A stretch of DNA of 64,000 nt. Origin: Sphingomonas astaxanthinifaciens DSM 22298 (GTDB taxonomy: Bacteria; Pseudomonadota; Alphaproteobacteria; Sphingomonadales; Sphingomonadaceae). This document shows, one piece after another, positions 34,735 through 43,999 of the stretch. The notes below the pieces were generated by a model. That model saw only the letters and a program-made list of their open reading frames with translations. It was not told the origin of the DNA and made no database searches. How positions within the stretch are numbered: position 1 is the stretch's first letter; each line of letters starts with the position of its first letter. The position numbers and the translations under genes are program-made. The stretch is from the NCBI RefSeq assembly GCF_000711715.1, contig NZ_JONN01000001.1:806001-870000 (forward strand), written 5' to 3'.

Positions 34735-36045
34735 TTGCCGGCGGCGCGGTGCAGTCAGCCGGGATTCGGCGTCATTTCCACGGATGAAGAGGGTCCGCAC
34801 GAGGACCGACCGGACGAGGCGCGCAAGCCCTGGTCCCAGCGCGCGCACGACGGCCAGCTCGAGCCGGGAGGCGACCACGACACCTGGCTGATCCTCGCCG
34901 GGCGCGGCTTCGGCAAGACGCAGGCCGGGGTCGAGTGGATCGCCGAGCAGGTGCTGGCGCGCCCGAACCTGCGGATCGCGCTCGTCTCGGCGACGGTCGA
35001 GGAAGCGCGCGACGTCATGGTGCTGGGGATCAGCGGTTTTCTCGCGCTGCGCCCCGAGGTGGTCGAGAAATGGGTGCCGAGCCGCGGCGAGGTGCATTTC
35101 GTCGGCGGCTCGATCGGCAAGCTCTTCTCGGGCGCCAATCCCGAGCGCTTCCGCGGCTTCCAGCATCACCTCGCCTGGTGCGACGAGCTCGCCAAGTGGC
35201 GCAAGGCCATGGACAGCTGGGACAATCTGCAATTCGGGCTGCGGCTCGGCGAGCATCCCAAGGCGCTGGTCACGACCACGCCTGCCAGCAGCGAGGCGCT
35301 CGAGACGATCCTTGCCGACCGCCACACGGTGGTCACCCGCGGCACCACCTTCGACAATCCGCACCTGCCGAAGCGCTTCCTCGACAAGATGCTCGAGCTC
35401 CACGGCCACACCCACAAGGGGCGGGTCGAGCTCTATGGCGAGATGCCCCCGCCCGCGGGCGCCTTATAGAGCCCCGAGCTCCTTGCCGCCAGCCGGACCG
35501 ACGAGCCCGTGCCCGATCTCGAGGGGATCGCCATCGGGGTCGACCCGCCAGCGCGCGACGGGACCTGCGGGATCGTCGCCTGCGGCCGCGACAATGAAGG
35601 GATTTTCCACGTCATGACCGACCACAGCATCACCGCCTCGAGCCCGACCATCTGGGCCGGTCGGGTCGCCGATGCCGCGCGCTCGCACCAGCAGTCCTTA
35701 AGCGACGGTCGCTCGGTGTTCGTCGTCGCCGAGGGCAACCAGGGCGGCTACATGGTCCGCGATGTCATCCTCAAGAACCATGGCGAGGATCTCAACGTCG
35801 GTCTCGTCCACGCCCATGTGACCAAGGCCGCGCGGGCCGAGCCGATCGCGATCCTGTTCGAGCGCGGCAAGGTCCGCCTCCACGGCAGCTTCCCCGACCT
35901 CGAGCGGCAATTGTGCGGACTGATCGCGGGCGGCGGCTACGAGGGTCCGGGAAGCAGCCCCGACCGGGCCGATGCCATGGTCTGGGCGCTGACCAAGCTC
36001 AGCGCGCCAGTGGCCTGGACCGGCCCGCGCATCCGGCGGACCTGA
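34735..36045 (+). pseudogene. Phage/GTA-type terminase large subunit, interrupted by one in-frame stop
   Basis: A DNA-packaging motor gene split by a single TAG at 35467-35469; the frame is continuous on both sides. The ATPase part has Walker A LAGRGFGKTQAG, Walker B HLAWCDELAKWR and the coupling motif TTTPASS. The nuclease part has IGVDPPA, VVAEGNQGGY and DRADAMVWALT, all intact. The stop follows GAL where relatives usually have GALW, so TGG to TAG is likely. The frame is open upstream to 34642 without an ATG; TTG at 34735 is the only clear start. No portal, capsid or other gene-transfer-agent genes are adjacent, so it is an orphan remnant. Confidence 0.85.
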
Positions 36046-36048
36046 GCC

Positions 36049-37725
36049 TCAGGCGGTGGCGGCGCGCTTCTCGGCCTCGCGCTTCGCCAGCGCCTTGCGA
36101 TCGGGCTTGCCGATCAGCGTGCGGGGCAAATCGTCGAGGATCTCGATCTCCGCGGGGCGCTCGTGCTTGCCGACCCGAACGCTGACAAGCTTGAGGATCG
36201 CCGCCGGGGTCGTCTCATGGCCTTCGTTGAGCACGCAAAAGGCCTTGGGCCGCTCGCCGACGCGGGGGTCGGGGATGGCGATGACCAGCGCTTCCTTGAT
36301 CGCCGGATCCTTGAGCAAGGCGGCCTCGACCTGGCTCGGGAAGACCTTGAAGCCGCCGACGTTGATCATGTCCTTCGAGCGATCGACGAGGCGGAGATAG
36401 CCACCCGGCTCGACGAAGCCGAGGTCGCCGGTGTGGAGCCAGCCGTCGGCCAGCGGCTCGGGCGCGTTCACGTCGGAGCGCCAGTAGCCGGTCATCACCT
36501 GCGGGCCGCGAACCAGGATCTCGCCCGCTTCCTCGGGCCCGAGCAGCCGGTCCGGCGCTTCGGGATCGACGATCCTTATCTCGGTCAGCGGGAGGGGAAG
36601 GCCGGCGGTCCCGGCGCGGGTCTCGCCGACGTAAGGATTGACCGACACGACCCCGCTGGTCTCGGTCAGCCCATAGCCTTCGAGCACGCGCGCGCCGGTG
36701 GTCGCCTCGTAGCGCTCCTTCAGCGCCGCCGTCATGGCGGCACCGCCCGAGAAGCATTGCTTCACCGTGGCAAAACTCGTCTTCGCGCAATCGGGGTGGT
36801 CGATCATCGCCTGGTACATGGCGGGCACCCCGGCGAGGTCGGTCAGCCGGTTGCGGCGGATGGCGGCGAGCGCCTCGCCCGGCTCGAAGCGGGCGATGAG
36901 CGTGATCGTCGCGCCCGACAGCACCGAGCGGTTGAGGACGCAGCTGTTGGCGAAGATGTGGAACAGGGGCAGCGCGCCCAGCACGCGGCCCTCGCGGGTG
37001 CCGTGGCCAGGATCGATCGCCGCCAGCTGCTCGGCATTGGCGGTGAGGTTGGCATGGGTCAGCGCCGCCCCTTTGGGCGTGCCGGTGGTCCCCCCGGTAT
37101 ATTGGAGGAGGGCGATGGCCTTGGGATCGACCACCGGAAGCGGGTGCTGCGCGCCGGGCCAGAGCAGGGTCGACCATGTCAAGACCCGAGCGTCGCGGGG
37201 AAGCGGCTGGCGCTCCTTGCGCTTGGCGAGGCGGAAGCCGATCGCCTTCAGTGCCGGCAGCACCTCGGGGAGATTGCCGACCACGAGGTGCTTGAGCAGC
37301 CCGTCGTCGAGCAGCCGCTGCATCGGGGCCCACAGCCGGGCAAGGTCGAGGCAGACCATGATCTCGGTCCCGCTGTCGCGCGCCTGGAAGGCGACTTCCT
37401 CGGACGAATAGAGCGGCGAGAAATTGACCACCGTCGCGCCCGCCAGCAGCGCGCCATAATAAGCGATCGGGTAATGCGGCGTGTTGGGCAGGAACAGGCC
37501 GACCCGCGTGCCGCGCTCGACCCCGAGGTCGAGGAAGCCCTGCGCCGCGGCGGTGGCTTCGGCGAGGAGCTGCCGGTAGGTCCAGATCCGGCCCTGGAAA
37601 TCGAGCGCGGGCTTGTCGGCATGGGCCGACGCGCTGCGGACGAGCAGCTCGCCGACGGGGAGGGGTTCCAGCGACCAGCCCGCCGGGACGGGGTGGCCGG
37701 AATCACGCGCGACGCTCGACATCAT
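36049..37725 (-). CDS. fadD: Long-chain fatty acid--CoA ligase family protein
   Basis: A 558-residue ANL-superfamily acyl-CoA synthetase that activates a carboxylic acid via acyl-AMP. The P-loop is LLQYTGGTTGTPKGAALTHA, the A5-type motif is GYGLTETSG, A7 is WLHTGDLGFVEPGGYLRLVD, A8 is RSKDMINVGGFKVFPSQVE and the catalytic lysine lies in RTLIGKPDRKAL. It follows the acyl-CoA dehydrogenase gene on the same strand after 61 nt that contain a perfect 14-bp palindrome. Chain-length preference is not determinable; the gene symbol is by general family. Confidence 0.9.
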   Translation of the reverse strand: MMSSVARDSGHPVPAGWSLEPLPVGELLVRSASAHADKPALDFQGRIWTYRQLLAEATAAAQGFLDLGVERGTRVGLFLPNTPHYPIAYYGALLAGATVVNFSPLYSSEEVAFQARDSGTEIMVCLDLARLWAPMQRLLDDGLLKHLVVGNLPEVLPALKAIGFRLAKRKERQPLPRDARVLTWSTLLWPGAQHPLPVVDPKAIALLQYTGGTTGTPKGAALTHANLTANAEQLAAIDPGHGTREGRVLGALPLFHIFANSCVLNRSVLSGATITLIARFEPGEALAAIRRNRLTDLAGVPAMYQAMIDHPDCAKTSFATVKQCFSGGAAMTAALKERYEATTGARVLEGYGLTETSGVVSVNPYVGETRAGTAGLPLPLTEIRIVDPEAPDRLLGPEEAGEILVRGPQVMTGYWRSDVNAPEPLADGWLHTGDLGFVEPGGYLRLVDRSKDMINVGGFKVFPSQVEAALLKDPAIKEALVIAIPDPRVGERPKAFCVLNEGHETTPAAILKLVSVRVGKHERPAEIEILDDLPRTLIGKPDRKALAKREAEKRAATA

Positions 37726-37744
37726 GGCTCCGCCCTGATGCCAC

Positions 37745-37758
37745 TGACAAATTTGTCA
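37745..37758. promoter_or_regulatory. Perfect 14-bp palindrome TGACAAATTTGTCA, candidate operator
   Basis: TGACAAATTTGTCA is an exact dyad, AT-rich against a GC-rich background, placed 20 bp before the acyl-CoA ligase start and between it and the acyl-CoA dehydrogenase. Such dyads are typical TetR/MarR-family operators. No regulator gene adjoins. Confidence 0.5.
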
Positions 37759-37786
37759 ATGAAAATGGGTCGGTTCGTCGCGTTCA

Positions 37787-38920
37787 TCAGATCGAGCGGG
37801 CGATCAGTTCCTTCATGATCTCGCTCGTGCCGCCATAGATCCGCGTCACCCGTGCATCGCGCCACAGCCGGGCGATCGGATATTCGTTCATGTAGCCCGC
37901 GCCGCCGTGGAGCTGGAGCGAGAGGTCGCAGGCCTCGAACTGGAGCTCCGAATGCCACAGCTTGGCGGCGCTTGCCTCGGCCGGGGTGAGCTCGTGCCTG
38001 AGGTGCCGCTGGATCGCCCAGTCGAGATGCGCCCAGCCGACCTGCAGCCTGGCCTTCAAATCGGCGAGCGTGAAGCGCGTGTTCTGGAAGTCGAAGACGG
38101 TCTTGCCGAAAGCCTTGCGGTCCTTGGTGAAGTCGACCGCGAGGTCGAAGGCGCGCTGGGCGGCGGCCTGGCACTGGACCGCGATCGACAGGCGTTCCTG
38201 CGGCAGCTGGCTCATCAGCATCCCGAACCCGCCGTTTTCGGGTCCGAGCAGGCGGTCGGCGGGGAGGTGGACCTCGTCGAAGAACAGCTCGGACGTGTCG
38301 TTGCCGTGAAGCCCGATCTTGTCGAGGTTGCGGCCTCGGGTGAAGCCCTCGTCGCCGGTCTCGACCAAGAACAGCGATATGCCCCGCGCGCCGCCCTCCT
38401 CGGTGGTGCGGGCGCAGACGATGACGAGGTCGGCGGCCTGGCCATTGGTGATGTAGGTCTTGCTGCCCGAGAGGCGCCAGCCGTTGCCGTCCCTCCGGGC
38501 GATGGTCTTCATCCCCTGGAGGTCCGAGCCCGCGCCGGGCTCGGTCATGGCGATGGCGGTGATCGCCTCGCCCGTGACCATCCGCGGCAGCCACTTCTTC
38601 TTCTGCTCTTCGGAGCCATAAGCGAGGATGTAATCGGCGACGATATCGCTCTGGAGCGACCAGCCGACCGCGCTGCCGGCGTAGCTCGCTTCTTCGGCAA
38701 CGATGGCGTTGAAACGGAAGTCGAGGCCGTATCCGCCATATTCCTCCGGGACGGTGGGGCAGAGCATGCCCGCTTCGCCGGCCTTGAGCCACGCCTCGCG
38801 CTCGACGATGCCCTCACGCTCGTGGCGATCGGTGTCGAGCCCGGCGACGACCCGCCGGACGGTGTCGCGAAACGCCTCATGCTCGGGCTCGAACAGGCTG
38901 CGGTGCGAGGTATCGAGCAT
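37787..38920 (-). CDS. Acyl-CoA dehydrogenase
   Basis: A 377-residue FAD enzyme oxidising an acyl-CoA to the 2-enoyl-CoA. Signatures are [16 protein letters not shown] (FAD/substrate contact), [49 protein letters not shown] and the C-terminal [16 protein letters not shown] followed by [16 protein letters not shown]. Chain specificity cannot be told. It is transcribed toward the ligase gene and is divergent from the CaiB-family gene. Confidence 0.94.
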   Translation of the reverse strand: MLDTSHRSLFEPEHEAFRDTVRRVVAGLDTDRHEREGIVEREAWLKAGEAGMLCPTVPEEYGGYGLDFRFNAIVAEEASYAGSAVGWSLQSDIVADYILAYGSEEQKKKWLPRMVTGEAITAIAMTEPGAGSDLQGMKTIARRDGNGWRLSGSKTYITNGQAADLVIVCARTTEEGGARGISLFLVETGDEGFTRGRNLDKIGLHGNDTSELFFDEVHLPADRLLGPENGGFGMLMSQLPQERLSIAVQCQAAAQRAFDLAVDFTKDRKAFGKTVFDFQNTRFTLADLKARLQVGWAHLDWAIQRHLRHELTPAEASAAKLWHSELQFEACDLSLQLHGGAGYMNEYPIARLWRDARVTRIYGGTSEIMKELIARSI

Positions 38921-38982
38921 GCGTCTTCTCCCTTGCCTTTGACCCAGCCTAGGCGACAGTACGGCAAAGAAAAGGGGACTTG

Positions 38983-40074
38983 ATGCCGGGTGCGCTGAGC
39001 GGGGTGACGATCGTCGAGATGGCGGGGCTGGGGCCCGGCCCCTTCGCGGCGATGATGCTGGCCGACCATGGCGCGCGGGTGATCCGGGTCGAGCGACCGG
39101 GCAATCTCAGCGTTCCCAACGATCCCCTCACCCGCAACCGCGAGAGCATCGCGCTCGACTTGCGGCAGGAAGAGGGCCGCGCGATCGTCGCGCGGCTGGC
39201 GGTCGGGGCCGATGGGCTGATCGAGGGCTATCGCCCGGGGGTGATGGAGCGGCTGGGGCTGGGGCCCGAGCAATTGCGCGAGACCAATCCCCGGCTCGTC
39301 TATGGCCGGGTGACGGGCTGGGGGCAGGCGGGGCCGCTGGCGCAGGCGGCGGGGCACGACATCAACTATCTCGCGCTGACCGGACTGCTCTCGACGATCG
39401 GGGAGGCGGGCCGGCCGCCGGTGCCGCCGCTCAATCTCGTCGCCGACTATGCCGGCGGCGGCCTCTGCCTCGCCTTCGGGATGGTCGCCGCGCTGCTCCA
39501 TGCCCAGAAGACGGGCGAGGGGCAGGTGATCGACGCCGCCATGACCGACGGCGCGGCGCTGACCGGGGCGATCGTCTTCGGGCTGCGCGCGGCGGGGCTG
39601 TGGCGGGACGAGCGCGGCGCCAACCTCCTCGACGGGGGCGACCCCATCTACGGCTGCTACGCCTGCGCCGACGGCAAGGCCTTGAGCGTCGGCGCGCTCG
39701 AACCGCAGTTCCGCGCGGCCTTTTACGCGGGGCTGGGCGTGCCCGCGGGCGCCGGCAAGGCGGAGATTGCGGCGGTGCTGGCGACCCGGCCGCGCGACGA
39801 ATGGGTCGCCCTGTTCGAGGGCACGGACGCCTGCGTCGCGCCGGTGCTGTCGCTGGGCGAGGCGCCCGGCCACCCGCACCATGAAGCGCGCGGGACCTTC
39901 GTCGACGTCGGCGGGGTGATCCAGCCGGGCCCAGCGCCGCGCCTGGAGAAGACGCCCGCCGACCCGCCGCGTCCCCCGCGCGCCGAGGGGGAGGACGGGG
40001 AGGGGATCCTCGCCGCCCTCGGCTACGATCCCGACGCCATCGCGGCGTTGCGCGCCAAGGGGGTGCTGCGGTGA
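38983..40074 (+). CDS. CaiB/BaiF family CoA-transferase (alpha-methylacyl-CoA racemase-like)
   Basis: A 363-residue family III CoA-transferase or racemase. LSGVTIVEMAGLGPGPFAAM and MMLADHGARVIRVERP are the N-terminal signature; LVYGRVTGWGQAGPLAQAAG then HDINYLALTG matches alpha-methylacyl-CoA racemase, which epimerises 2-methylacyl-CoAs for beta-oxidation. The ATG at 38983 has AAAAGGGGA upstream. Its stop overlaps the GTG start of the aminotransferase. Confidence 0.9.
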   Translation: MPGALSGVTIVEMAGLGPGPFAAMMLADHGARVIRVERPGNLSVPNDPLTRNRESIALDLRQEEGRAIVARLAVGADGLIEGYRPGVMERLGLGPEQLRETNPRLVYGRVTGWGQAGPLAQAAGHDINYLALTGLLSTIGEAGRPPVPPLNLVADYAGGGLCLAFGMVAALLHAQKTGEGQVIDAAMTDGAALTGAIVFGLRAAGLWRDERGANLLDGGDPIYGCYACADGKALSVGALEPQFRAAFYAGLGVPAGAGKAEIAAVLATRPRDEWVALFEGTDACVAPVLSLGEAPGHPHHEARGTFVDVGGVIQPGPAPRLEKTPADPPRPPRAEGEDGEGILAALGYDPDAIAALRAKGVLR

Positions 40075-41252
40075 ATCCGGCGTCCGAGGCGATGCCGGTC
40101 AGCATCTTCGAGACGATGAGCCTCGCCGCGGCCGAGCATCACGCCGTGAACCTCGGCCAGGGCTTTCCCGATTTCGGCTGGCCCGAGCCGCTGCTCGCCG
40201 AGGCCGCGCGGCTGACCCGCGAGGCAAGCAACCAATATCCGCCCTCCCGGGGACTGCCGGCATTACGCGAGGCGGTATGCCAATTCTACAATCAACGCCA
40301 AGGGCTTACCTTCAACCCTTCCGAGATTGTCGTAACCAGTGGCGCGACCGAGGCCATTGCTGCCACTTTGTTCGCCTGCCTCGACACGGGCGACGAAGCG
40401 GTGATCGTCGCGCCGGCCTACGACGCTTATGCGCCGCTGATCCGGCGGGCAGGGGGCAGGGTCGCCGAGGTCGCGCTGCGGCCGCCCGACTGGCGCCTCG
40501 CCCGCGAGGCGCTCGAGGCGGCGGTGACGGCGCGGACCAGGGTCCTCGTCCTCAACAATCCGCACAACCCCACCGGGCGCGTGCTCGGTGCCGAGGAGCT
40601 GGCGGCGGTGGTCGCGATGGCGCGCGCGCACGACCTTCTCATCCTGGCCGACGAGGTGTGGGAGGAAGTGCTTCCGCCCGGCGCCCGTTTCACCTCGCTG
40701 GCGGCGCTGGCGCCCGAGCGGGTGATCAAGGTCGGTTCGGCGGGCAAGATCTTCTCGCTGACCGGGTGGAAGATCGGCTGGCTGGCCGCCCCGCAGGCCA
40801 TCGCCGACGTTATCGCCCGCGCGCACCAGTATCTGACCTTCGCGACCCCGCCCAACCTCCAGGCGGCGGTGGCGGTCGGGCTCGGTCATCCCGAATGGCT
40901 GGCGCCCCCGCGCGAGGGCTTTGCGCGGGCCCGGAAGCGGCTGGCGGCGGGGCTCGAGGCGGCGGGCTATGTCCTGCTGCCGAGCGAGGGGACCTATTTC
41001 CAGTGCGTCGACCTCGGCGCCTCGGGGATCGCGCTTTCCGACATGGCCTTTGCCGAGCTGGCGGTACGCGAGGGGGGAGTGGCGGTCATTCCCCTGTCGC
41101 CATTCTACGAGGGCGAGGCCGAGCGCGGGCTCGTCCGCCTCTGCTTCGCCAAGCGGGACGCAACGATCGACGCGGGCGTGGCAGCCATGGCCCGGGCGAG
41201 GGAATTGGCTAAGCGCGTCGTCCCGGCGAAGGCCGGGACCTTGGGCGACTGA
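40071..41252 (+). CDS. Class I/II pyridoxal-phosphate aminotransferase
   Basis: A 393-residue PLP enzyme starting with GTG at 40071, overlapping the preceding stop. Signatures: NLGQGFPDFGWPEPLL, VTSGATEAIAAT, VLNNPHNPTGRVL, and the Schiff-base lysine in KVGSAGKIFSLTGWKIGWL. It resembles kynurenine/methionine aminotransferases of the YbdL group, but the substrate is not certain. The last ~11 residues (VVPAKAGTLGD) are encoded by a family-2 repeat arm, so the native end was probably near AKR. Confidence 0.9.
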   Translation: MNPASEAMPVSIFETMSLAAAEHHAVNLGQGFPDFGWPEPLLAEAARLTREASNQYPPSRGLPALREAVCQFYNQRQGLTFNPSEIVVTSGATEAIAATLFACLDTGDEAVIVAPAYDAYAPLIRRAGGRVAEVALRPPDWRLAREALEAAVTARTRVLVLNNPHNPTGRVLGAEELAAVVAMARAHDLLILADEVWEEVLPPGARFTSLAALAPERVIKVGSAGKIFSLTGWKIGWLAAPQAIADVIARAHQYLTFATPPNLQAAVAVGLGHPEWLAPPREGFARARKRLAAGLEAAGYVLLPSEGTYFQCVDLGASGIALSDMAFAELAVREGGVAVIPLSPFYEGEAERGLVRLCFAKRDATIDAGVAAMARARELAKRVVPAKAGTLGD

Positions 41253-41293
41253 GCTCCACTGGCTGAGGCCCCGGCCTTCGCCGGGGCGACGGG
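41216..41293. repeat. Dispersed palindromic repeat, family 2, copy 2 (overlaps aminotransferase end)
   Basis: Arms cgtcgtcccggcgaaggccg continuing to ggacc (from 41216) and inverse ggccccggccttcgccgggg continuing to cgacg (ending about 41291). The first arm supplies the C-terminal codons of the aminotransferase. It lies between that gene and the convergent EAL gene. Confidence 0.75.
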
Positions 41294-41299
41294 ATTGCT

Positions 41300-42142
41300 T
41301 TAGCCGTTCGCCTCCAGCCGCTGCCGGAGATACGGGTCCTCGGGCGGGCGGATGAGAAGTTTCCAGCGGCGCTTGTGGCGGCTCGCCCAGGCCACGAGTT
41401 CGTGCGCCTCGAGCGGGTGGGCGAGGAGATAGCCCTGGACGAGGTCGCAGCCAAGCGCGCGCAAGGCAGCGAGCTGCTCGACCGTCTCGACCCCCTCGGC
41501 GGTGACCAGCAGCCCGAGGCCGTGGGCAAGGTCGATCACCGAGCGGACGATCACCTGGTCGTCGCGGCTGGTGGCGAGGCCGGTGACGAACTGGCGGTCG
41601 ATCTTGATCTCGGTGAAGGGGAGCTTGCGGAGCTGGATCAGCCCCGAATAGCCCGTCCCGAAATCGTCGATGGCGAGGCCCACGCCCTTGATCCGGAAGC
41701 GGGTCAGCGTGTCCATCAGCTTGATCAGCGGCTGAGTCGCGCCCTCGGTCAGCTCGAGCACCAGCCGCTCGGTCGGCACGTCGAGCGCGCGGCACAGGCG
41801 TTCGACGAGGTCGGGAAAGTCGAGCTGCTCGAGGCTCACCGCCGAGATGTTGACCGCGACGTCGGTGTCGAGCCCTTGCGCATGCCACTCGCGCCACTGG
41901 CGAAGCGCGGTGCGCAGCGCCCACTGGGTGAGGTCGTCGATCAGCCCATGGTCCTCGGCCAGCGGCACGAAGCGGGCGGGGGGCACGGCGCCGAGCGCCG
42001 GATGGGCCCAGCGAACCAGCGCCTCGACCCGTACGAGGCTGCCGTCGGCGGTGGCGACCTTGGGTTGGTAGGCGAGCCTCAGCCCCCCTTCCGCCAGCGC
42101 CCGCTCGAGCTCGTCGAGCAGCCGGCGCTCCTTGGGGTTCAC
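41300..42142 (-). CDS. EAL-domain cyclic di-GMP phosphodiesterase
   Basis: A 280-residue stand-alone EAL protein that would cleave c-di-GMP to pGpG. All key residues are visible: Glu of RVEALVRW, Asn of VAVNISA, Glu of LELTEGA, the Asp pair of AIDDFGTGYSGL, Lys of FTEIKIDRQFV, Glu of TAEGVETVEQ and Gln of LVQGYLLAHP, so it should be active. The GTG at 42142 overlaps the stop of the upstream receiver gene (GTGA). It is divergent from the PilZ gene across the receiver gene. Confidence 0.93.
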   Translation of the reverse strand: MNPKERRLLDELERALAEGGLRLAYQPKVATADGSLVRVEALVRWAHPALGAVPPARFVPLAEDHGLIDDLTQWALRTALRQWREWHAQGLDTDVAVNISAVSLEQLDFPDLVERLCRALDVPTERLVLELTEGATQPLIKLMDTLTRFRIKGVGLAIDDFGTGYSGLIQLRKLPFTEIKIDRQFVTGLATSRDDQVIVRSVIDLAHGLGLLVTAEGVETVEQLAALRALGCDLVQGYLLAHPLEAHELVAWASRHKRRWKLLIRPPEDPYLRQRLEANG

Positions 42143-42540
42143 GGGACCAGTCCCGGTTTCAGCGATTCGAGCAACTGCTCCAGTTCCTCGAGCCGGACCG
42201 GCTTTTCGAGCGGGCCGACCATGGTCAGGCCGAGCGCCGTGCCAAGACGGAAGGCGCTTTCGAGGACCCGGCGGTCGAAGCCCGAGACGATCAGCACCGG
42301 CCCGGCGAAGCGGTGGTCGGCGAGGAAGCGGAGGAACTCGACCCCGTCGGTGTTGGGCATGCCGAGGTCGAGCACGACGACATTCGGTGTCGCCTCCGCA
42401 AAGCCGCGCTGGAAGCTGTCGCGGTCCGAGGCGACCGCGGGCGCGAAGCCGCACAATTGCGCGGTCTGGGCCACGAAATCGGCCAGCGCGGGTTCGTCGT
42501 CGATCAGGAGCAGGCGGGGCAAGGCGGACATGTCGTTCAT
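42139..42540 (-). CDS. Single-domain response regulator receiver protein
   Basis: A 133-residue CheY-like receiver. The acidic pocket LLLIDDEPAL, phosphoacceptor Asp in VVVLDLGMPNTDG, Ser in LIVSGFD and Lys in GPLEKPVRL are all present, so it is phosphorylatable. Translation is coupled to the downstream EAL gene, so it may control that phosphodiesterase. No partner kinase is adjacent. Confidence 0.92.
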   Translation of the reverse strand: MNDMSALPRLLLIDDEPALADFVAQTAQLCGFAPAVASDRDSFQRGFAEATPNVVVLDLGMPNTDGVEFLRFLADHRFAGPVLIVSGFDRRVLESAFRLGTALGLTMVGPLEKPVRLEELEQLLESLKPGLVP

Positions 42541-42666
42541 CCCTTCCCGCCTTTGGCCGGGACATGCAACCGCTTCTTAACCTTGGCCGGGGTAGGAGGG
42601 AGGGTAATCCTTCGTCCGACCCGGGCGACCGTAATCCAAGCGCACCCCGCGAGGAGACAGAAACGC

Positions 42667-43365
42667 GTGTTCGACACCTTCATTCGCCGTCGTAGCCGGC
42701 GTCCCCAGGACGTCGACGCCGCCGCGTTCGAATCGACCACCGTGTCCTTGAGCATGGCCGTTCCGCGGCCGCCCGAACGGCGCGGCGACGAACGGCTCCT
42801 GCCGACCTTGCGGGTGGCCAAGATGACCGGCGCGATGGGCGAGCAGCTCATTCGCATCCGCAACATGTCGGCGGGTGGCCTCATGGCCGACTGCTCGCGC
42901 TGTCCGGCGGTCGGCGAGGGGGTGCAGGTCGAGTTCAGCGGCCAGTCGATCCCGTCGAGCGTGGTCTGGATCCGCGAGGGGCTGATCGGGCTGAAGTTCG
43001 ACCAGGGCGTCGACCTCGGCGAGCTTTTCGCCGGGCGCAAGCCGCGCCACGGCTTCCGCCCGCGCCCGCCGCGCCTCGAGGTCGGCTGCAACGCCACCGT
43101 CAAGCTCAAGAAGCTCTATTACAAGGTCGAGGTCCACGACATCAGCCTCGGCGGCATGAAGGTCGGGCCGATCGACGAATATTGCATCGGCGAGCCGGTC
43201 GTCGTGGTGGTCGAGAGCCTGCGCCCGATCAAGGGCGAGGTGCGCTGGTATTCGGACCGCCGCGCCGGAATCGTCTTCGACCATGAACTGAGCTTCGACG
43301 AGCTTGCCGAATGGTGCGGCAAGCGGCTCGAACTCGCCAGCCTGAAGGCGGCCTACAAGCACTGA
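42667..43365 (+). CDS. Tandem PilZ-domain protein
   Basis: A 232-residue protein with two PilZ-like beta-barrel domains, about residues 45-120 (LIRIRNMSAGGLMADCS) and 137-215 (KVEVHDISLGGMKVGP), each with the D/N-x-S-x-x-G element of c-di-GMP binding. The upstream arginine motif RxxxR is not fully clear in the second, so only one may bind the nucleotide. The GTG at 42667 has GAGGAG upstream. The place beside an EAL protein supports a c-di-GMP role. Confidence 0.85.
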   Translation: MFDTFIRRRSRRPQDVDAAAFESTTVSLSMAVPRPPERRGDERLLPTLRVAKMTGAMGEQLIRIRNMSAGGLMADCSRCPAVGEGVQVEFSGQSIPSSVVWIREGLIGLKFDQGVDLGELFAGRKPRHGFRPRPPRLEVGCNATVKLKKLYYKVEVHDISLGGMKVGPIDEYCIGEPVVVVVESLRPIKGEVRWYSDRRAGIVFDHELSFDELAEWCGKRLELASLKAAYKH

Positions 43366-43422
43366 GCCCGCTTGCGTCGCTCGGCCGAGCGCCCATATCC
43401 GCTCCGAAACAAGGAGTGAGTA

Positions 43423-43971
43423 ATGGCGCAAGAGCAAGCGATCCTGGCCGGCGGCTGTTTCTGGTGCACCGAAGCCGTGTTCCTCGACGTGGTCGGGGTG
43501 AGCGGGGTCGAGAGTGGCTATATCGGTGGGCAGACGGTGAACCCGACCTACAAGCAGGTCTGCGGCGGCGATACCGGCCATGCCGAGGCGATCCGGGTGA
43601 CCTATGACCCCGACCAGATCAGCTACGGCGACCTCCTCGACATCTTCTTCGCGACCCACGATCCGACCCAGCTCAACCGCCAGGGCAATGACATCGGGAC
43701 CCAGTATCGCAGCGCGATCTTCCCGCTCTCCGACGCGCAGGAGGGCGAGGCCAGGGCCAAGATCGCCGCGCTGAACGAGGAGCAGGGCGGCAGGATCGTC
43801 ACCACGATCGAGCCCGCGACCGACTGGTACCCGGCCGAGGATTATCACCAGGACTATTGGGCCAATGAGGGGCAGCGGAACCCTTATTGCCTCGCGGTCA
43901 TCCCGCCCAAGCTGCAGAAGCTCCGCAAGAGCTTCCAGAACCGGCTGAAGGCGACCGCCGCCTCGGCCTGA
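43423..43971 (+). CDS. msrA: Peptide methionine-(S)-S-oxide reductase MsrA
   Basis: A 182-residue repair enzyme for oxidised methionine. The catalytic Cys12 lies in GGCFWCTEA; other signatures are [20 protein letters not shown] then [17 protein letters not shown] and AEDYHQDYW. An AAGGAG ribosome site precedes the ATG. Confidence 0.97.
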   Translation: MAQEQAILAGGCFWCTEAVFLDVVGVSGVESGYIGGQTVNPTYKQVCGGDTGHAEAIRVTYDPDQISYGDLLDIFFATHDPTQLNRQGNDIGTQYRSAIFPLSDAQEGEARAKIAALNEEQGGRIVTTIEPATDWYPAEDYHQDYWANEGQRNPYCLAVIPPKLQKLRKSFQNRLKATAASA

Positions 43972-43999
43972 ACGGCTTTCGCGCGGCCCGGTCTGTGCT

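Noticed and set aside
34735..36045. A whole prophage or gene-transfer-agent cluster
   Set aside because: Only the terminase is present. The neighbours are rpmE, a GNAT gene and an acyl-CoA ligase, so it is a lone remnant.
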